A stretch of DNA of 64,000 bases from positions 283,551 through 347,550 of the forward strand of contig NZ_JBFAPK010000004.1 of assembly GCF_040676675.1 (NCBI RefSeq). The letters run 5' to 3'. Shown in pieces: positions 19,310-27,718 of this stretch. The notes below the pieces were generated by a model. The model was not told the origin of the DNA. It was given only the letters and a program-made list of their open reading frames with translations, and searched no databases. The number at the start of each line of letters is the position of its first letter. Position 1 is the stretch's first letter. A program made the translations under genes and the position numbers. This DNA is from JBFAPK01 sp040676675 (GTDB lineage: Bacteria; Actinomycetota; Actinomycetes; Mycobacteriales; Micromonosporaceae).

Positions 19310-19349
19310 CCGTTGCCCGGCGCGGCCCCGCCGCTCGGTCGTGGACCCG

Positions 19350-20051
19350 CTACCGCTGCTCGTGCCGGGAGAGCGCCGCCAACCCGTTCCCGTCGTGGTC
19401 CCCGGCCAGCGCGGCCGGGGTGGCCTCCCGGGCGATCCGGTCCATGGTGCGGGCCAGGTGCTCGCTGCCGTCGTCCAGGTGCCGGGCCGCCGCCTGCATG
19501 TGCGAGATCATCATCTCGCCGAAGATCCGCAACGCCTCCCGGGTGGCGGTGGTGTCGTCGAAGGTGGGACCGGCGGAGGCGCGGTAGTTCTGCACCGCCC
19601 GCTCGGCCTCCTGACGCGCCTCCTCGACCGCCGCCTGCATATAGCTCTCGTACTGCACCCGCGCGTACTCGGCCACCCGGCGGGCGTAGTCGTGGGCCTG
19701 CGCGATGATCTGCTCGGCCTCCCGCTGCGCCGCCGAGAGGAGGTTCACCTCCTTCGCGGCGGGCAGCTTCGCCTGCGGATTCGTGCTCGGCAGCACGCCG
19801 TGCCGGTGCAGCTCGACGTGGTCGTGCAGCCGCGCGTTCTCCGCCCGCAGGTCGGCGATCTGCGTGGCGAGCAGGTCCAGCTCGTCGGCGACCTGCATCC
19901 GGAACCGGTCCACGTCCTGGTGGTCGTAGCCCCGGCGGGCGAACGAGGCGCTGTCGAACTCCCAGCGCCGCACCCGGTCGGCGGTCAGCCGGATCTGTAC
20001 CGCGCTGCCGGGTGCGCTGGCGTCGTACCTGCTGATCTGGCCTGCGCTCAT
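19350..20051 (-). CDS. DivIVA-domain coiled-coil protein
   Basis: 233 aa. Residues 20-55 (VQIRLTADRVRRWEFDSASF, ARRGYDHQDVDRFRMQVADEL) match the DivIVA N-terminal module, with the Arg/Gly-Tyr/Asp-x-x-x-Val-Asp pattern. This is followed by heptads (ELDLLATQIADLRAENARLH) and a long helical region rich in Glu, Ala and Gln with AQREAEQIIAQAHDYARRV. There is no membrane segment. The ATG overlaps the stop of the flavohaemoglobin gene by four bases, so the protein is the third product of a globin operon. It is not the canonical wag31/divIVA, which sits next to ftsZ/yggT. Confidence 0.8.
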   Translation of the reverse strand: MSAGQISRYDASAPGSAVQIRLTADRVRRWEFDSASFARRGYDHQDVDRFRMQVADELDLLATQIADLRAENARLHDHVELHRHGVLPSTNPQAKLPAAKEVNLLSAAQREAEQIIAQAHDYARRVAEYARVQYESYMQAAVEEARQEAERAVQNYRASAGPTFDDTTATREALRIFGEMMISHMQAAARHLDDGSEHLARTMDRIAREATPAALAGDHDGNGLAALSRHEQR

Positions 20052-21235
20052 TGCGCGCCTCCCTGTGCCTCGGGACGGGTGGACGGGTCCAACCCGCCGC
20101 CGGCGATCCGCCAGGTCGGGCCGTACCACTCCTGCCCGAACATCTCGTGGTGCAGCTGCGCCGGGTGGTAGCCGAGACGGCTCAGCGTGTTGACCGCCCC
20201 GTGCACCATCTCGTCGGAGCCGCACAGGTACACGTGCCGCGAACGCCAGTCGCCGTCGGCCAGCGCCCGGTCGATCACCTGGGCCGACTCCCCCGGCCGC
20301 GGCGACTCGTTGCCGGCCACGTACGTCACCCGCAGCCACGGGCAGGACGCGGCCAGCTTGTCGATGGCCTCGCTGTCGTAGAACTCCAGCCGGGAACGGG
20401 CACCCACGTACAGGTCGACCCGGCGCCGGCCGCCCTCCGCCGCGACCTGCTCCACCAGCGACTTGATCGGTGCCCAACCGGTGCCCTGGGCGAGCAGCAG
20501 CAGGTCGCCGCCCGCGGAGTGCTGCAACGACAGCTGCGAACCGACCGGGGAGGCCAGGTGCAGCTGGTCGCCGACGCTGGTGCCGTACACCAGCCGGGAG
20601 CTGACCGCACCACCCGGCGCGGCCCGTACGTGCAGCTCCAGCGTGCCGTCCATCCGGGGCGCGTTCGCCGGCGAGTAGTACCGCCAGGCCCGCGCGGCCG
20701 GATTGGAGACGCCGATCGACTGGCCGGGCGTGAACGGCAGCAGGTACTGCGGGCGCAGCGTCAGCACGGCGATGTCGAACGAGCGCCGCTCGTGACCGAT
20801 GACCTCACCGACCCACCACGGCGGCGCCACGTTCTCCGCCGCCGCGGCCGCCTCGGTCATCACCTGGGCGACCAGCCCGTACGCCGCCGTCCAGTCCTGG
20901 GCCAGCTCCTCGGTCCACTGGTCGCCGAGGAAGTACTGCAGGGTGGCGAGCAGCGCCTCGCCGACGGCCGGATAGTGCTCCGCCCGTACCGCGAACTTGC
21001 GGTGGTCGGCGCCGAGGTGCTGCAGGAAGCCGACCAGCTGATCCACCTGGTCCACATTGGAGACAATGTGCCCCAGCGCGGTCACCAGCCGGTCCCGCTG
21101 GCCGGCCATGTTCGTCGGAAACATCTGCCGTACCTCGGGGTTGACGAGGAACAGCGTGGAGTAGAAGTAGAGCGGCACCTGGTCGCCGTGCGCGGCGACC
21201 AGGGCCCAACTCTGTTTGAGCCTGGCAGTGTCCAC
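20048..21235 (-). CDS. Flavohaemoglobin-like NO dioxygenase
   Basis: 395 aa. An N-terminal globin domain (1-135) has the proximal His78 in GADHRKFAVRAEHY and conserved Tyr88. Residues 140-245 are a ferredoxin-reductase FAD domain (FTPGQSIGVSNP, RYYSPANAP; the canonical RxYS). Residues 246-360 are an NAD(P)H domain (LLLLAQGTGWAPIKSLVEQ, VYLCGSDEMV). The C-terminus extends about 25 residues past the catalytic core. The expected reaction is NO + O2 + NADPH to nitrate. The GTG start lies 2 bp after the stop of the truncated haemoglobin gene. Part of a three-gene operon with glbN and a DivIVA-like protein. Confidence 0.88.
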   Translation of the reverse strand: MDTARLKQSWALVAAHGDQVPLYFYSTLFLVNPEVRQMFPTNMAGQRDRLVTALGHIVSNVDQVDQLVGFLQHLGADHRKFAVRAEHYPAVGEALLATLQYFLGDQWTEELAQDWTAAYGLVAQVMTEAAAAAENVAPPWWVGEVIGHERRSFDIAVLTLRPQYLLPFTPGQSIGVSNPAARAWRYYSPANAPRMDGTLELHVRAAPGGAVSSRLVYGTSVGDQLHLASPVGSQLSLQHSAGGDLLLLAQGTGWAPIKSLVEQVAAEGGRRRVDLYVGARSRLEFYDSEAIDKLAASCPWLRVTYVAGNESPRPGESAQVIDRALADGDWRSRHVYLCGSDEMVHGAVNTLSRLGYHPAQLHHEMFGQEWYGPTWRIAGGGLDPSTRPEAQGGAQ

Positions 21236-21237
21236 GA

Positions 21238-21660
21238 TCAGGTCCGGTTGGCCACTACCTGGTCCTGGACCTGGGCGAGGACGGTCTGGACGTCGGCGAG
21301 GATGTCCGCCGGCACCCCGAGCCCGGCCAGGGTCGCGTGCAGGTGCCCGCCGACCTTGGCGTAGTGCTCGACCGGGATGTTGAGCGGCTGGTGCGCCTCG
21401 GCGAGCGGGCGACCGGTGTAGCCGTTCGGTCCACCCAGGACGGTGGTGAGCATCAGCACCTGGTGCCGGCGCAGCTGCTCCAGGTCGACCTTCTCGAAGT
21501 ACCCGGTCAGGTCCGGGTCGGCCAACACCCGCTCGTAGAACTGGTCCACCGCGAGCTTGATCGCAGGCGAGCCACCGATGCGCTGGTAGTGCGACTGCCC
21601 GCTGTTCGCGGCGTCGTCCACGGCGGACGACTCGGCGCTACTCGAACCAGTTTCGGTCAC
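21238..21660 (-). CDS. glbN: Group I truncated haemoglobin
   Basis: 140 aa with a roughly 20-residue Ser/Ala-rich leader before the two-on-two globin fold. Conserved items: HYQRIGGSPAIKLAVDQFYERVLADP, the HQ and GGPNGY motifs, and proximal His in AEAHQPLNI. The set fits group I (HbN), which in mycobacteria detoxifies NO. GTG start with GGAAGGA 6 nt upstream. First gene of the globin operon; it is followed at 2 bp by the flavohaemoglobin, which could serve as its reductase. Confidence 0.9.
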   Translation of the reverse strand: MTETGSSSAESSAVDDAANSGQSHYQRIGGSPAIKLAVDQFYERVLADPDLTGYFEKVDLEQLRRHQVLMLTTVLGGPNGYTGRPLAEAHQPLNIPVEHYAKVGGHLHATLAGLGVPADILADVQTVLAQVQDQVVANRT

Positions 21661-21929
21661 TGTATTTCCTTCCGGCGTCGGGGGCGCGCGAGATGAGGCG
21701 CGAGGGGGGTGACGGCAGGTCGCCAGTCCGCAATCCGACAGTCAACGCAACCGCGTGTCGGACGATAGCGTGCGAACCCGATGATGTCAGCCCGCCCCGC
21801 CCCAAATAAGCCCAGGGGTCTCCAACCCCCGGACACCCGCCGTGACCAGGGGCGCACGCCACCACCAAGCGTTCCCGAACCGTCGCTCAGCGCGCCGCCG
21901 ATCCCGCCGGCTCCGCCACCGAGTGTCCA

Positions 21930-22661
21930 CTATCCGTCGCGCAACGCGTCGTCGACCCCCCGCTCCCGCGGACCGAGGAAGACCGGATCCCGACCGGTCA
22001 CCACGTCGTACGCGGCCTTCACCGCGGCGAACCTCTCCCGCACGCTCGCCCGCAGCCAGGAAAACCGGTACCGGCTCACCGACTCGTCGCCGACACCCAC
22101 CGCGTCGAGCCCCGCGTCACGGCACAACGCCACCGCCCGGTCGACGTGGAAGCTCTGCGTCACCACGATGAGCCGCCGCACCCCGAAGACCCGCAGCGCC
22201 CGCTGACACGAGTCGTACGTGTCGAAGCCCGCGTGGTCCTCGACGACCCGCTTCTCCGGCACACCTCGGGCGACCAGGTACCGGCGCATCGCGCCCGGCT
22301 CGTCGTACCGCCACTGACCGTGGTCGCCCGAGACGAGCACCGCCCGCGCCTTGCCGAGGTCCAGCAACCGCTTCGCCAGATCCAGCCGGGCCGCCAGGAA
22401 CGGCGACGGTGTGCCGTCCGGATACACCTGCGCACCCAGCACCAGCACGACCGGGGCGGCGGGCACCCCGGCCACGCTGTACACGTGGTCGCGCGCCTCC
22501 CGGCGGATCCACAGCAGGCTGCCGGCGACCAGCAACCCGCAGACCAGTACGCCGGCCAGACCGACCCGGAACAGCCGGCGCAGCCACCGGCGGCGACGTC
22601 CGACACCGCCGGACGCGGCGGGTGACGGCTTCTCCGGTTCGGGCGACGATGCGAGGGACAT
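21930..22661 (-). CDS. SanA/YdcF-like DUF218 membrane protein
   Basis: 243 aa. A basic N-terminus (RRRRWLRRLF) and one membrane span (about 33-52) are followed by an extracytoplasmic DUF218 domain: VVLVLGAQVYPDGTPSPFLAARL, VLVSGDHG, VVEDHAGFDTYDSCQRALRV, LIVVTQSFHVDRAVALCR. The SanA subfamily matches this layout and is tied to envelope permeability (vancomycin sensitivity in E. coli); the enzymatic role is unknown. The ATG has a weak ribosome site beside a CCGCA-N4-TGCGG repeat. Confidence 0.85.
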   Translation of the reverse strand: MSLASSPEPEKPSPAASGGVGRRRRWLRRLFRVGLAGVLVCGLLVAGSLLWIRREARDHVYSVAGVPAAPVVLVLGAQVYPDGTPSPFLAARLDLAKRLLDLGKARAVLVSGDHGQWRYDEPGAMRRYLVARGVPEKRVVEDHAGFDTYDSCQRALRVFGVRRLIVVTQSFHVDRAVALCRDAGLDAVGVGDESVSRYRFSWLRASVRERFAAVKAAYDVVTGRDPVFLGPRERGVDDALRDG

Positions 22662-22800
22662 GCCGCAATTCTGCGGTAACGGCCCAACCGACGTCGCACC
22701 CGCCGGCGCGTGGATCCGCGCGCCAGCGCGCCGGGCAGGCGTTCCGCGATGATTGGTGCGCCGGGTGATGCGGCCCGCGACCGGAGCCCGGCGCGCGGGA

Positions 22801-23400
22801 TCAGCCGGCGCGCCGCCGGGCCCGGCGGGCCGCCAACTCGTCGCCGACCGCCTCCGGCGCCGCCACAGGCAGCTCGGCCGGCGGCGCACCGGCCGGCTCG
22901 GCCGGCAGATGCGACAACGAACCCTGGATCTCCTTGAACGCCCCGGCGATGGCGATGCCGAACACGCCCTGACCGCCCTGGAGCAGGTCCACGACCTCCT
23001 CCGGCGAACGGCACTCGTACACCGTGGTGCCGTCCGAGATCAGCGTGATGCCGGCCAGGTCACCGACCCCGCGCACCCGCAGCGTCTCGATCGCCTTGCG
23101 GATGTTCTGCAGCGAGACCCCGGCGTCCAACAGCCGCTTGACCACCTTCAACACGACCAGGTCGCGAAACGAGTAGAGCCGCTGGGTGCCGGAACCCGAC
23201 GCGTCCCGGATGCTCGGCACCACCAGCGCGGTACGCGCCCAGTAGTCCAACTGCCGGTAGCTGATCCCCACCGCGTGACAGGCCGTCACCCCGCGGTATC
23301 CCACCGTGTCGGCGTCGTCCAGGAACCCGTCGCCCGGTTCCGCCGTTGCGGCTCGACGGTCATCTGACGGACCCGGCTCAGGGTCCTGCCGCTCGTGCAT
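22801..23400 (-). CDS. MerR family regulator (Rv1830-like)
   Basis: 199 aa. The winged helix spans residues 40-110: GYRGVTACHAVGISYRQLDYW, ARTALVVPSIRDASGSGTQR, LYSFRDLVVLKVVKRLLDAG. A C-terminal domain (TLISDGTTVYECRSPEEVVD) and a disordered tail follow. Position and sequence match mycobacterial Rv1830, the last gene of the pgsA-garA block. The ATG has GGGAGG 6 nt upstream. No metal-binding cysteines, so it is not a metal sensor. Confidence 0.88.
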   Translation of the reverse strand: MHERQDPEPGPSDDRRAATAEPGDGFLDDADTVGYRGVTACHAVGISYRQLDYWARTALVVPSIRDASGSGTQRLYSFRDLVVLKVVKRLLDAGVSLQNIRKAIETLRVRGVGDLAGITLISDGTTVYECRSPEEVVDLLQGGQGVFGIAIAGAFKEIQGSLSHLPAEPAGAPPAELPVAAPEAVGDELAARRARRRAG

Positions 23401-23627
23401 CCGACAACCTCCCCGCCAGTGCGGTGCCACGTCGTTTCTACCGACCGGCACCCCTCGACAAGGCAACCCTATAGCTCCGGAGAGGGCTTACCCGGCAGGA
23501 TTTGCCGCGACACGCCGCCAGGCGAACCGCGGGACACGCCGCAACGGCCCGTACGGGCACGGCACCACCGACGAGAAAAGCCCGCCGGTGGGCCACCACG
23601 ACCACGCCGGCGAGCTACCGCGAACCG

Positions 23628-24092
23628 TCAGCCCGCGAAGTCCTCCGGCCGAACCTGCTCCAGGAACTCCCGGAACTTCTCGACCTCGTCCTCCTGCTCG
23701 TCCGGAATCACGATGCCCGCCTCGCTGAGCACCTGCTCCGCACAACGGATCGGCGCACCGACCCGCAACGCCAACGCGATCGAATCGCTCGGCCGGGCCG
23801 AAATCCGCAACCCGTCACCGATCAACAGGTCCGCGTAGAAGACGTTCTCCTTCAACTCCGTGATCTCCACCGCCCGCAGCGGCGCCTCAAGCGCCGCCAG
23901 GATGTCCCGCAACAGATCGTGGGTCAGTGGCCGGGCGGGCTTGACGCCCTGCTGTTCGTAGGCGATCGCGGTGGCCTCCACCGCACCGATCCAGATCGGC
24001 AGGTAGCGATCACCCTCAACTTCCCTGAGCAGGACGATCGGCTGGTTACTGGGTAGCTCCACCCGAACCCCGACCACGCTCAGCTCGCGCAC
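23628..24092 (-). CDS. DUF151 bifunctional nuclease family protein
   Basis: 154 aa. RELSVVGVRVELPSNQPIVL, LPIWIGAVEATAIAYEQQGV and RPLTHDLLRDILAALEA are the classic BFN/DUF151 core; the acidic C-terminus (DEQEDEVEKFREFLEQV) is also typical. Plant BFN homologues have RNase and DNase activity; the bacterial role is unclear. The GTG is chosen because GGAGG lies 5 nt upstream; a longer frame exists. The orthologous position in M. tuberculosis is Rv1829. Confidence 0.9.
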   Translation of the reverse strand: MRELSVVGVRVELPSNQPIVLLREVEGDRYLPIWIGAVEATAIAYEQQGVKPARPLTHDLLRDILAALEAPLRAVEITELKENVFYADLLIGDGLRISARPSDSIALALRVGAPIRCAEQVLSEAGIVIPDEQEDEVEKFREFLEQVRPEDFAG

Positions 24093-24296
24093 CGCCGCCT
24101 CCGTGTCGTTGTCTTCATGCCCCGTACCGCACCCCTTCCCTGCACGGTACACGGGCCGCGAGACAGTCGTCCCACGCGCGTTGCTCACATCCCGCGGGCA
24201 CGGGATGGGTTTACCCCGCGAAGCCTACGGCACTCCCGCACCCGCAGATCTTTCCGGCGGAGCCCCGCGGGGCCGCTCAGCGGCCCCACCGTCGAC

Positions 24297-25055
24297 TCAA
24301 CGGCCCAGCGTCGACCGCAACCCCACCCGCATCAGCGCCGCGTGCAACTGCTGCGAGAGCCCGACCAGCTCCCGCGCGGTCTCCGCCGCCCGGGCCCGCG
24401 CCGCCGGATCGTTCTGCCGGGCCAACGGCGCGATCAGCTGCGCGAAGAGACCCACCTCACGATCCGCCGCGGTACGGAAACCACGCAGGTGCCGCGGCTC
24501 CAACCCGTACGCGGCCAGCCCCGCCACCGCCTGCGCGATGATCAGCGCCTCGCCGTCGTACCAGCCCGGCGGGCTGGACACGATCATCCCCAGCCGCTCC
24601 AGCTCGCCCAGCGTGCCCTCCGCCAGACCGGTACGCTCGACCAGCTCGGTCCGGCTCAACAGGGCGTCCGGCGCGGCGTCGTCCTCCCGGTCGGCGTCCC
24701 GCCCCGGCAGCTCCCCCTCCGGCCCGACCGCGACCAGGGCGGGCCGCTGCCGGGCCACCGGATCGTCCTCCCGGTCGAGCCGGGCCAGCTGGTCACGGAT
24801 CACCCGCAGCGGCAGGTACTGATCCCGCTGGGCGGTCAGCACGAACCGCAACCGCGCCACGTCGTCCCAGCTGTACTTCCGGTAGCCGGCCGGTGTGCGC
24901 TGCGGCTCCACCAGCCCCTCGGCCTCCAGGAACCGCAGCTTGGAAATGGTCGTGTCGGGGAACTCCACCCGCAGATGCGCGAGCACCTCGCCGATACTCA
25001 TCAACGGCTGGACCCCGGCGGCCGCAGAGGCCGCCGCCGCCGCGCGCTTGTTCAC
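24297..25055 (-). CDS. ftsR: MerR-type cell-division regulator FtsR
   Basis: 252 aa. The N-terminal MerR helix-turn-helix (MSIGEVLAHLRVEFPDTTIS, KLRFLEAEGLVEPQRTPAGY, RKYSWDDVARLRFVL) is followed by a second helical domain (LVERTGLAEGTLGELERLGM). This two-part layout is that of Rv1828 / corynebacterial FtsR, which activates ftsZ. The GTG overlaps the garA stop by four bases. A low-complexity acidic insert (about 105-130) links the domains. The gene symbol is by synteny and family. Confidence 0.85.
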   Translation of the reverse strand: MNKRAAAAASAAAGVQPLMSIGEVLAHLRVEFPDTTISKLRFLEAEGLVEPQRTPAGYRKYSWDDVARLRFVLTAQRDQYLPLRVIRDQLARLDREDDPVARQRPALVAVGPEGELPGRDADREDDAAPDALLSRTELVERTGLAEGTLGELERLGMIVSSPPGWYDGEALIIAQAVAGLAAYGLEPRHLRGFRTAADREVGLFAQLIAPLARQNDPAARARAAETARELVGLSQQLHAALMRVGLRSTLGR

Positions 25056-25504
25056 CCCCGGCCGGCCTCCTCCTCGGGTCGCGGCCCGGCGATGAACACC
25101 AGCCGGAACTTACCGATCTGCACCTCGTCGCCGTTGCTCAACGTCGCGGCCTCCACCCGCTCCCGGTTGACGTACGTGCCGTTGAGGCTGCCCACGTCCC
25201 GGACCGTGAAAGTACCGCCGTCGCGGTGGAATTCGGCGTGCCGGCGTGACACCGTCACGTCGTCGAGGAAGATGTCACTGTCGGGGTGACGCCCACTGGT
25301 GGTGACATCGTGGTCCAGCAGGAACCGGGCGCCGGCGTTCGGACCACGCCGGACGACGAGCAACGCCATACCGGGCGGCAACGAGCCGGACATCCGGCTC
25401 GGCACCACATCGGCGTCCGGCCCCTCCAGCACTTCGTCAAGCGAACCGAGATTCAGCGTCGATGTGACGTCGAGCGGGGGGAACTCGTCGTCTGGGCGCG
25501 TCAT
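25052..25504 (-). CDS. garA: FHA-domain metabolic regulator GarA/OdhI
   Basis: 150 aa. A short N-terminal phosphoacceptor region (PPLDVTSTLNLG; T14/T16 correspond to the ETTS site of GarA) precedes an FHA domain with SGRHPDSDIFLDDVTVSRRH and SLNGTYVN (phosphothreonine pocket R, S, H, N). In mycobacteria the PknG/PknB-phosphorylated form is self-bound and releases 2-oxoglutarate dehydrogenase and glutamate dehydrogenase. GAGGTGG lies 5 nt before the ATG. It has its own TTGCCC-17-TAGGCT promoter. Confidence 0.93.
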   Translation of the reverse strand: MTRPDDEFPPLDVTSTLNLGSLDEVLEGPDADVVPSRMSGSLPPGMALLVVRRGPNAGARFLLDHDVTTSGRHPDSDIFLDDVTVSRRHAEFHRDGGTFTVRDVGSLNGTYVNRERVEAATLSNGDEVQIGKFRLVFIAGPRPEEEAGRG

Positions 25505-25647
25505 GGGACCACCTCACGGATCTGTTCGGTCGGCGTCGGGTAATGGCGGGTCTGGCCGCCGGGCATCGAACTCCCGGCGGCTGGCTCCCCGTGCCTGGGT
25601 AGGCATTTCCGCAACGCGTGACTATCGGATTCTCGGTCGACTGGGCG

Positions 25648-25676
25648 AGCCTAGCCAGCGCCGAAAAACAGGGCAA
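25648..25676 (-). promoter_or_regulatory. Promoter for garA-ftsR
   Basis: TTGCCC (25671-25676) and TAGGCT (25648-25653) are separated by exactly 17 bp on the minus strand, about 145 nt before the garA ATG. This is a good vegetative sigma match for a high-GC actinomycete and suggests garA is not only read through from gcvH. Confidence 0.6.
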
Positions 25677-25715
25677 CCGGACGCGCGGACACAACCGGTT
25701 CGGGCCCGACCGCGC

Positions 25716-26096
25716 TCAGCTCTGGGTCAGCTCGCGGTAGGCGTCGGCGGTGAGGAGCCCGGCCACCGAGTCCGGGTCGGCCGGAGCGATCTCCACGAGC
25801 CAACCCGACCCGTACGGGTCGGTGTTGATGATCTCCGGGGTGTCCCCGAGTTCGGCGTTGCGGGCCACCACCGTGCCCGAGACCGGCGCGTAGATCTCCG
25901 AGACGCTTTTGGTCGACTCGACCTCGCCGAACGACTCGCCCGCGGAGACCACCGCGCCCTCCTCGGGCAACTGGACGTAGACGATGTCGCCGAGCGCGTC
26001 CTGCGCGAAATGGGTGATGCCCACCCGCACCGGTCCGCTGCCGTCGCCGGCCACCCACTCATGCTCGGCGGTGTACCGCAGGTCCTCAGGAATCAC
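25716..26096 (-). CDS. gcvH: Glycine cleavage system H protein
   Basis: 126-aa lipoyl carrier that shuttles the aminomethyl group between P, T and L proteins. The lipoylated lysine is in GEVESTKSVSEIYAP; IPEDLRYTAEHEWV begins the fold. The GTG (VIPEDLRYT) with GAAGGACG upstream is preferred; an ATG 18 nt further up (MKDACL) has no ribosome site. It lies inside the pgsA-garA block, not beside gcvP, as in mycobacteria. Confidence 0.93.
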   Translation of the reverse strand: MIPEDLRYTAEHEWVAGDGSGPVRVGITHFAQDALGDIVYVQLPEEGAVVSAGESFGEVESTKSVSEIYAPVSGTVVARNAELGDTPEIINTDPYGSGWLVEIAPADPDSVAGLLTADAYRELTQS

Positions 26097-26166
26097 CAGA
26101 CACGCGTCCTTCATCGTCGCACTTCACCGGGTGCCGAACCGGCGGACCGGCCCGGCCCGCGCCCGG

Positions 26167-27375
26167 TCAAGAAACCGGGCGCGCGTGTTTCAAGTTCGTC
26201 GGCGCGTTGACGGCGACCACGTCGACCACCTCACGCTCCTGGACGATCACGTTACCGCCGTCCCCGTTGACCGACGCGACCACCCCACCGGGAATGTTCA
26301 ACGCCGTACGCATCGTGGTCGGATCACCGATCACCGTGATCGTGTACGGTCCGATCAACCGCCGCCCGCTGACCGTGATGCCGTTCTCCGCGTCCAGGAA
26401 GTAGGTGGAGGCGATCACCCGTACCGTCGCCCCGCCCCGGTCACTGATCTGCATCGCCTCGGCCCCCGCGCCGCGCAGCTCCTGCACCGCGTCCAGCAAC
26501 GTCGAGGCCCGGATCGGGCTGGCCGCCGCCGAGAACTGGATCGTCAGACCCGGACCACGGGCCGGCAGCGTACCGGCCAGGATGCCCAGCTCGTCCGCCC
26601 GCCGGGTCGCCTCGTCCAGCGCCGCCTGCCGACCCTCGGCACCCGAGGTCAGCTGCCGCTGGCTGTCCTCCAGCCCACCGATCTCCTGCCGCAGCCGGGA
26701 CTCCTGCGACTCCAGGTCCGACAGGATCCGCACCAGGTCGTCCTGCCGCGTCGCCGCCAGCGTGGGATCCGCCGAACTGGTCTTGAGCTGCACCACCAGC
26801 GTGAAGCCCAGCAGGGCGAGCAGCACACCGATCATCCCGCCGGCACCGGTCAACCGCGGCCGGGTCAGCCCCAGCCGCACCCAGACACTCTCCTCCGCCG
26901 CCGACTCGGCCCGGCCGGACTCCGCCCCCGCCGCGCCGTCACCGGCGTCGTCACCCGCCGCCGCGTCCGGACGCCCGGTACCCCCGGCCGCCGCCGCGCC
27001 GGCCGCGCCGTCCCCGCCGGCACCCGCCGACGGGCGCTCCTGCGGCTCCTCGTCCTCGCCGAGATCCGTACGCTCGGTCGGATCGCTCCAGTCCAGCAGC
27101 TCGGTGCTCTCGTCCGCGCTGTCGGCCGCGGCGGCGCTGGCCGGCGGCTCCGCCACGGCCCCGCCCAGCGCACCGGGCTCGACCACCGCCGGGCCGACCC
27201 CGTCCGCCGGCGGCGCGTCCGGCCGCGGATCGGGCGGCACCGCCGGACCGGAAGCCTGCGCCGACGGCGTGGCCGCACCGGCCGACGGAGTCGCCGCAGA
27301 CGGCCGTCCCAGGGGCCGCGTCGGCTCGTCGTCGCCCGGCCAGCCCGTCTCGGAATCCCTGCGTTCGTCAGTCAT
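26167..27375 (-). CDS. DUF881 membrane protein (Rv1825-like)
   Basis: 402 aa. Residues 1-165 are a disordered Pro/Ala/Asp/Glu-rich cytoplasmic region, then one membrane segment (MIGVLLALLGFTLVVQL, about 185-203). A coiled coil follows (ILSDLESQESRLRQEIGGLE), then the DUF881 domain (PGLTIQFSAAASPIRASTLL, ITVIGDPTTMRTALNIPGGV). Related to Bacillus YlxX/YlxW. TAGGTT 7 nt before the ATG overlaps the preceding small-basic-protein stop and could give an internal leaderless promoter. Confidence 0.88.
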   Translation of the reverse strand: MTDERRDSETGWPGDDEPTRPLGRPSAATPSAGAATPSAQASGPAVPPDPRPDAPPADGVGPAVVEPGALGGAVAEPPASAAAADSADESTELLDWSDPTERTDLGEDEEPQERPSAGAGGDGAAGAAAAGGTGRPDAAAGDDAGDGAAGAESGRAESAAEESVWVRLGLTRPRLTGAGGMIGVLLALLGFTLVVQLKTSSADPTLAATRQDDLVRILSDLESQESRLRQEIGGLEDSQRQLTSGAEGRQAALDEATRRADELGILAGTLPARGPGLTIQFSAAASPIRASTLLDAVQELRGAGAEAMQISDRGGATVRVIASTYFLDAENGITVSGRRLIGPYTITVIGDPTTMRTALNIPGGVVASVNGDGGNVIVQEREVVDVVAVNAPTNLKHARPVS

Positions 27376-27385
27376 CGCCTCGAAC

Positions 27386-27718
27386 CTACGCCCGGAAGAG
27401 GTGCCGGCGGATGGCCGCCACGTTGCCGAAGATACGAACACCGAGGACGACCACGACGCCGGTGGACAACTGCCCGCCGACCCCGAGCTGGTCCCCGAGA
27501 TAGACGATGATGCCCGCCACCAGCACGTTGGAGATGAAGGACACCACGAACTGCTTGTCGTCGAAGATGCCGTCCAGCTTCGCGCGTACCCCACCGAACA
27601 CCGCGTCCAACGCCGCCACCACGGCGATCGGCAGGTACGGCAGCAGCGCGGGCGGCACCGTCGGATCGAGCCACACGCCGAGCCCCACACCTACGATCAA
27701 CGCGAGCACAGGGATCAT
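27386..27718 (-). CDS. sbp: Small basic protein, DUF1290 (Sbp)
   Basis: 110-aa membrane protein with three hydrophobic segments: IPVLALIVGVGLGVWLDPTV, LPIAVVAALDAVFGGVRA and FISNVLVAGIIVYLGDQLGV. This is the Sbp/DUF1290 family found next to DUF881 genes from Bacillus (near ftsAZ) to actinobacteria. The ATG overlaps the upstream DUF881 stop by four bases. Role unknown; context points to envelope or division. Confidence 0.88.
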   Translation of the reverse strand: MIPVLALIVGVGLGVWLDPTVPPALLPYLPIAVVAALDAVFGGVRAKLDGIFDDKQFVVSFISNVLVAGIIVYLGDQLGVGGQLSTGVVVVLGVRIFGNVAAIRRHLFRA

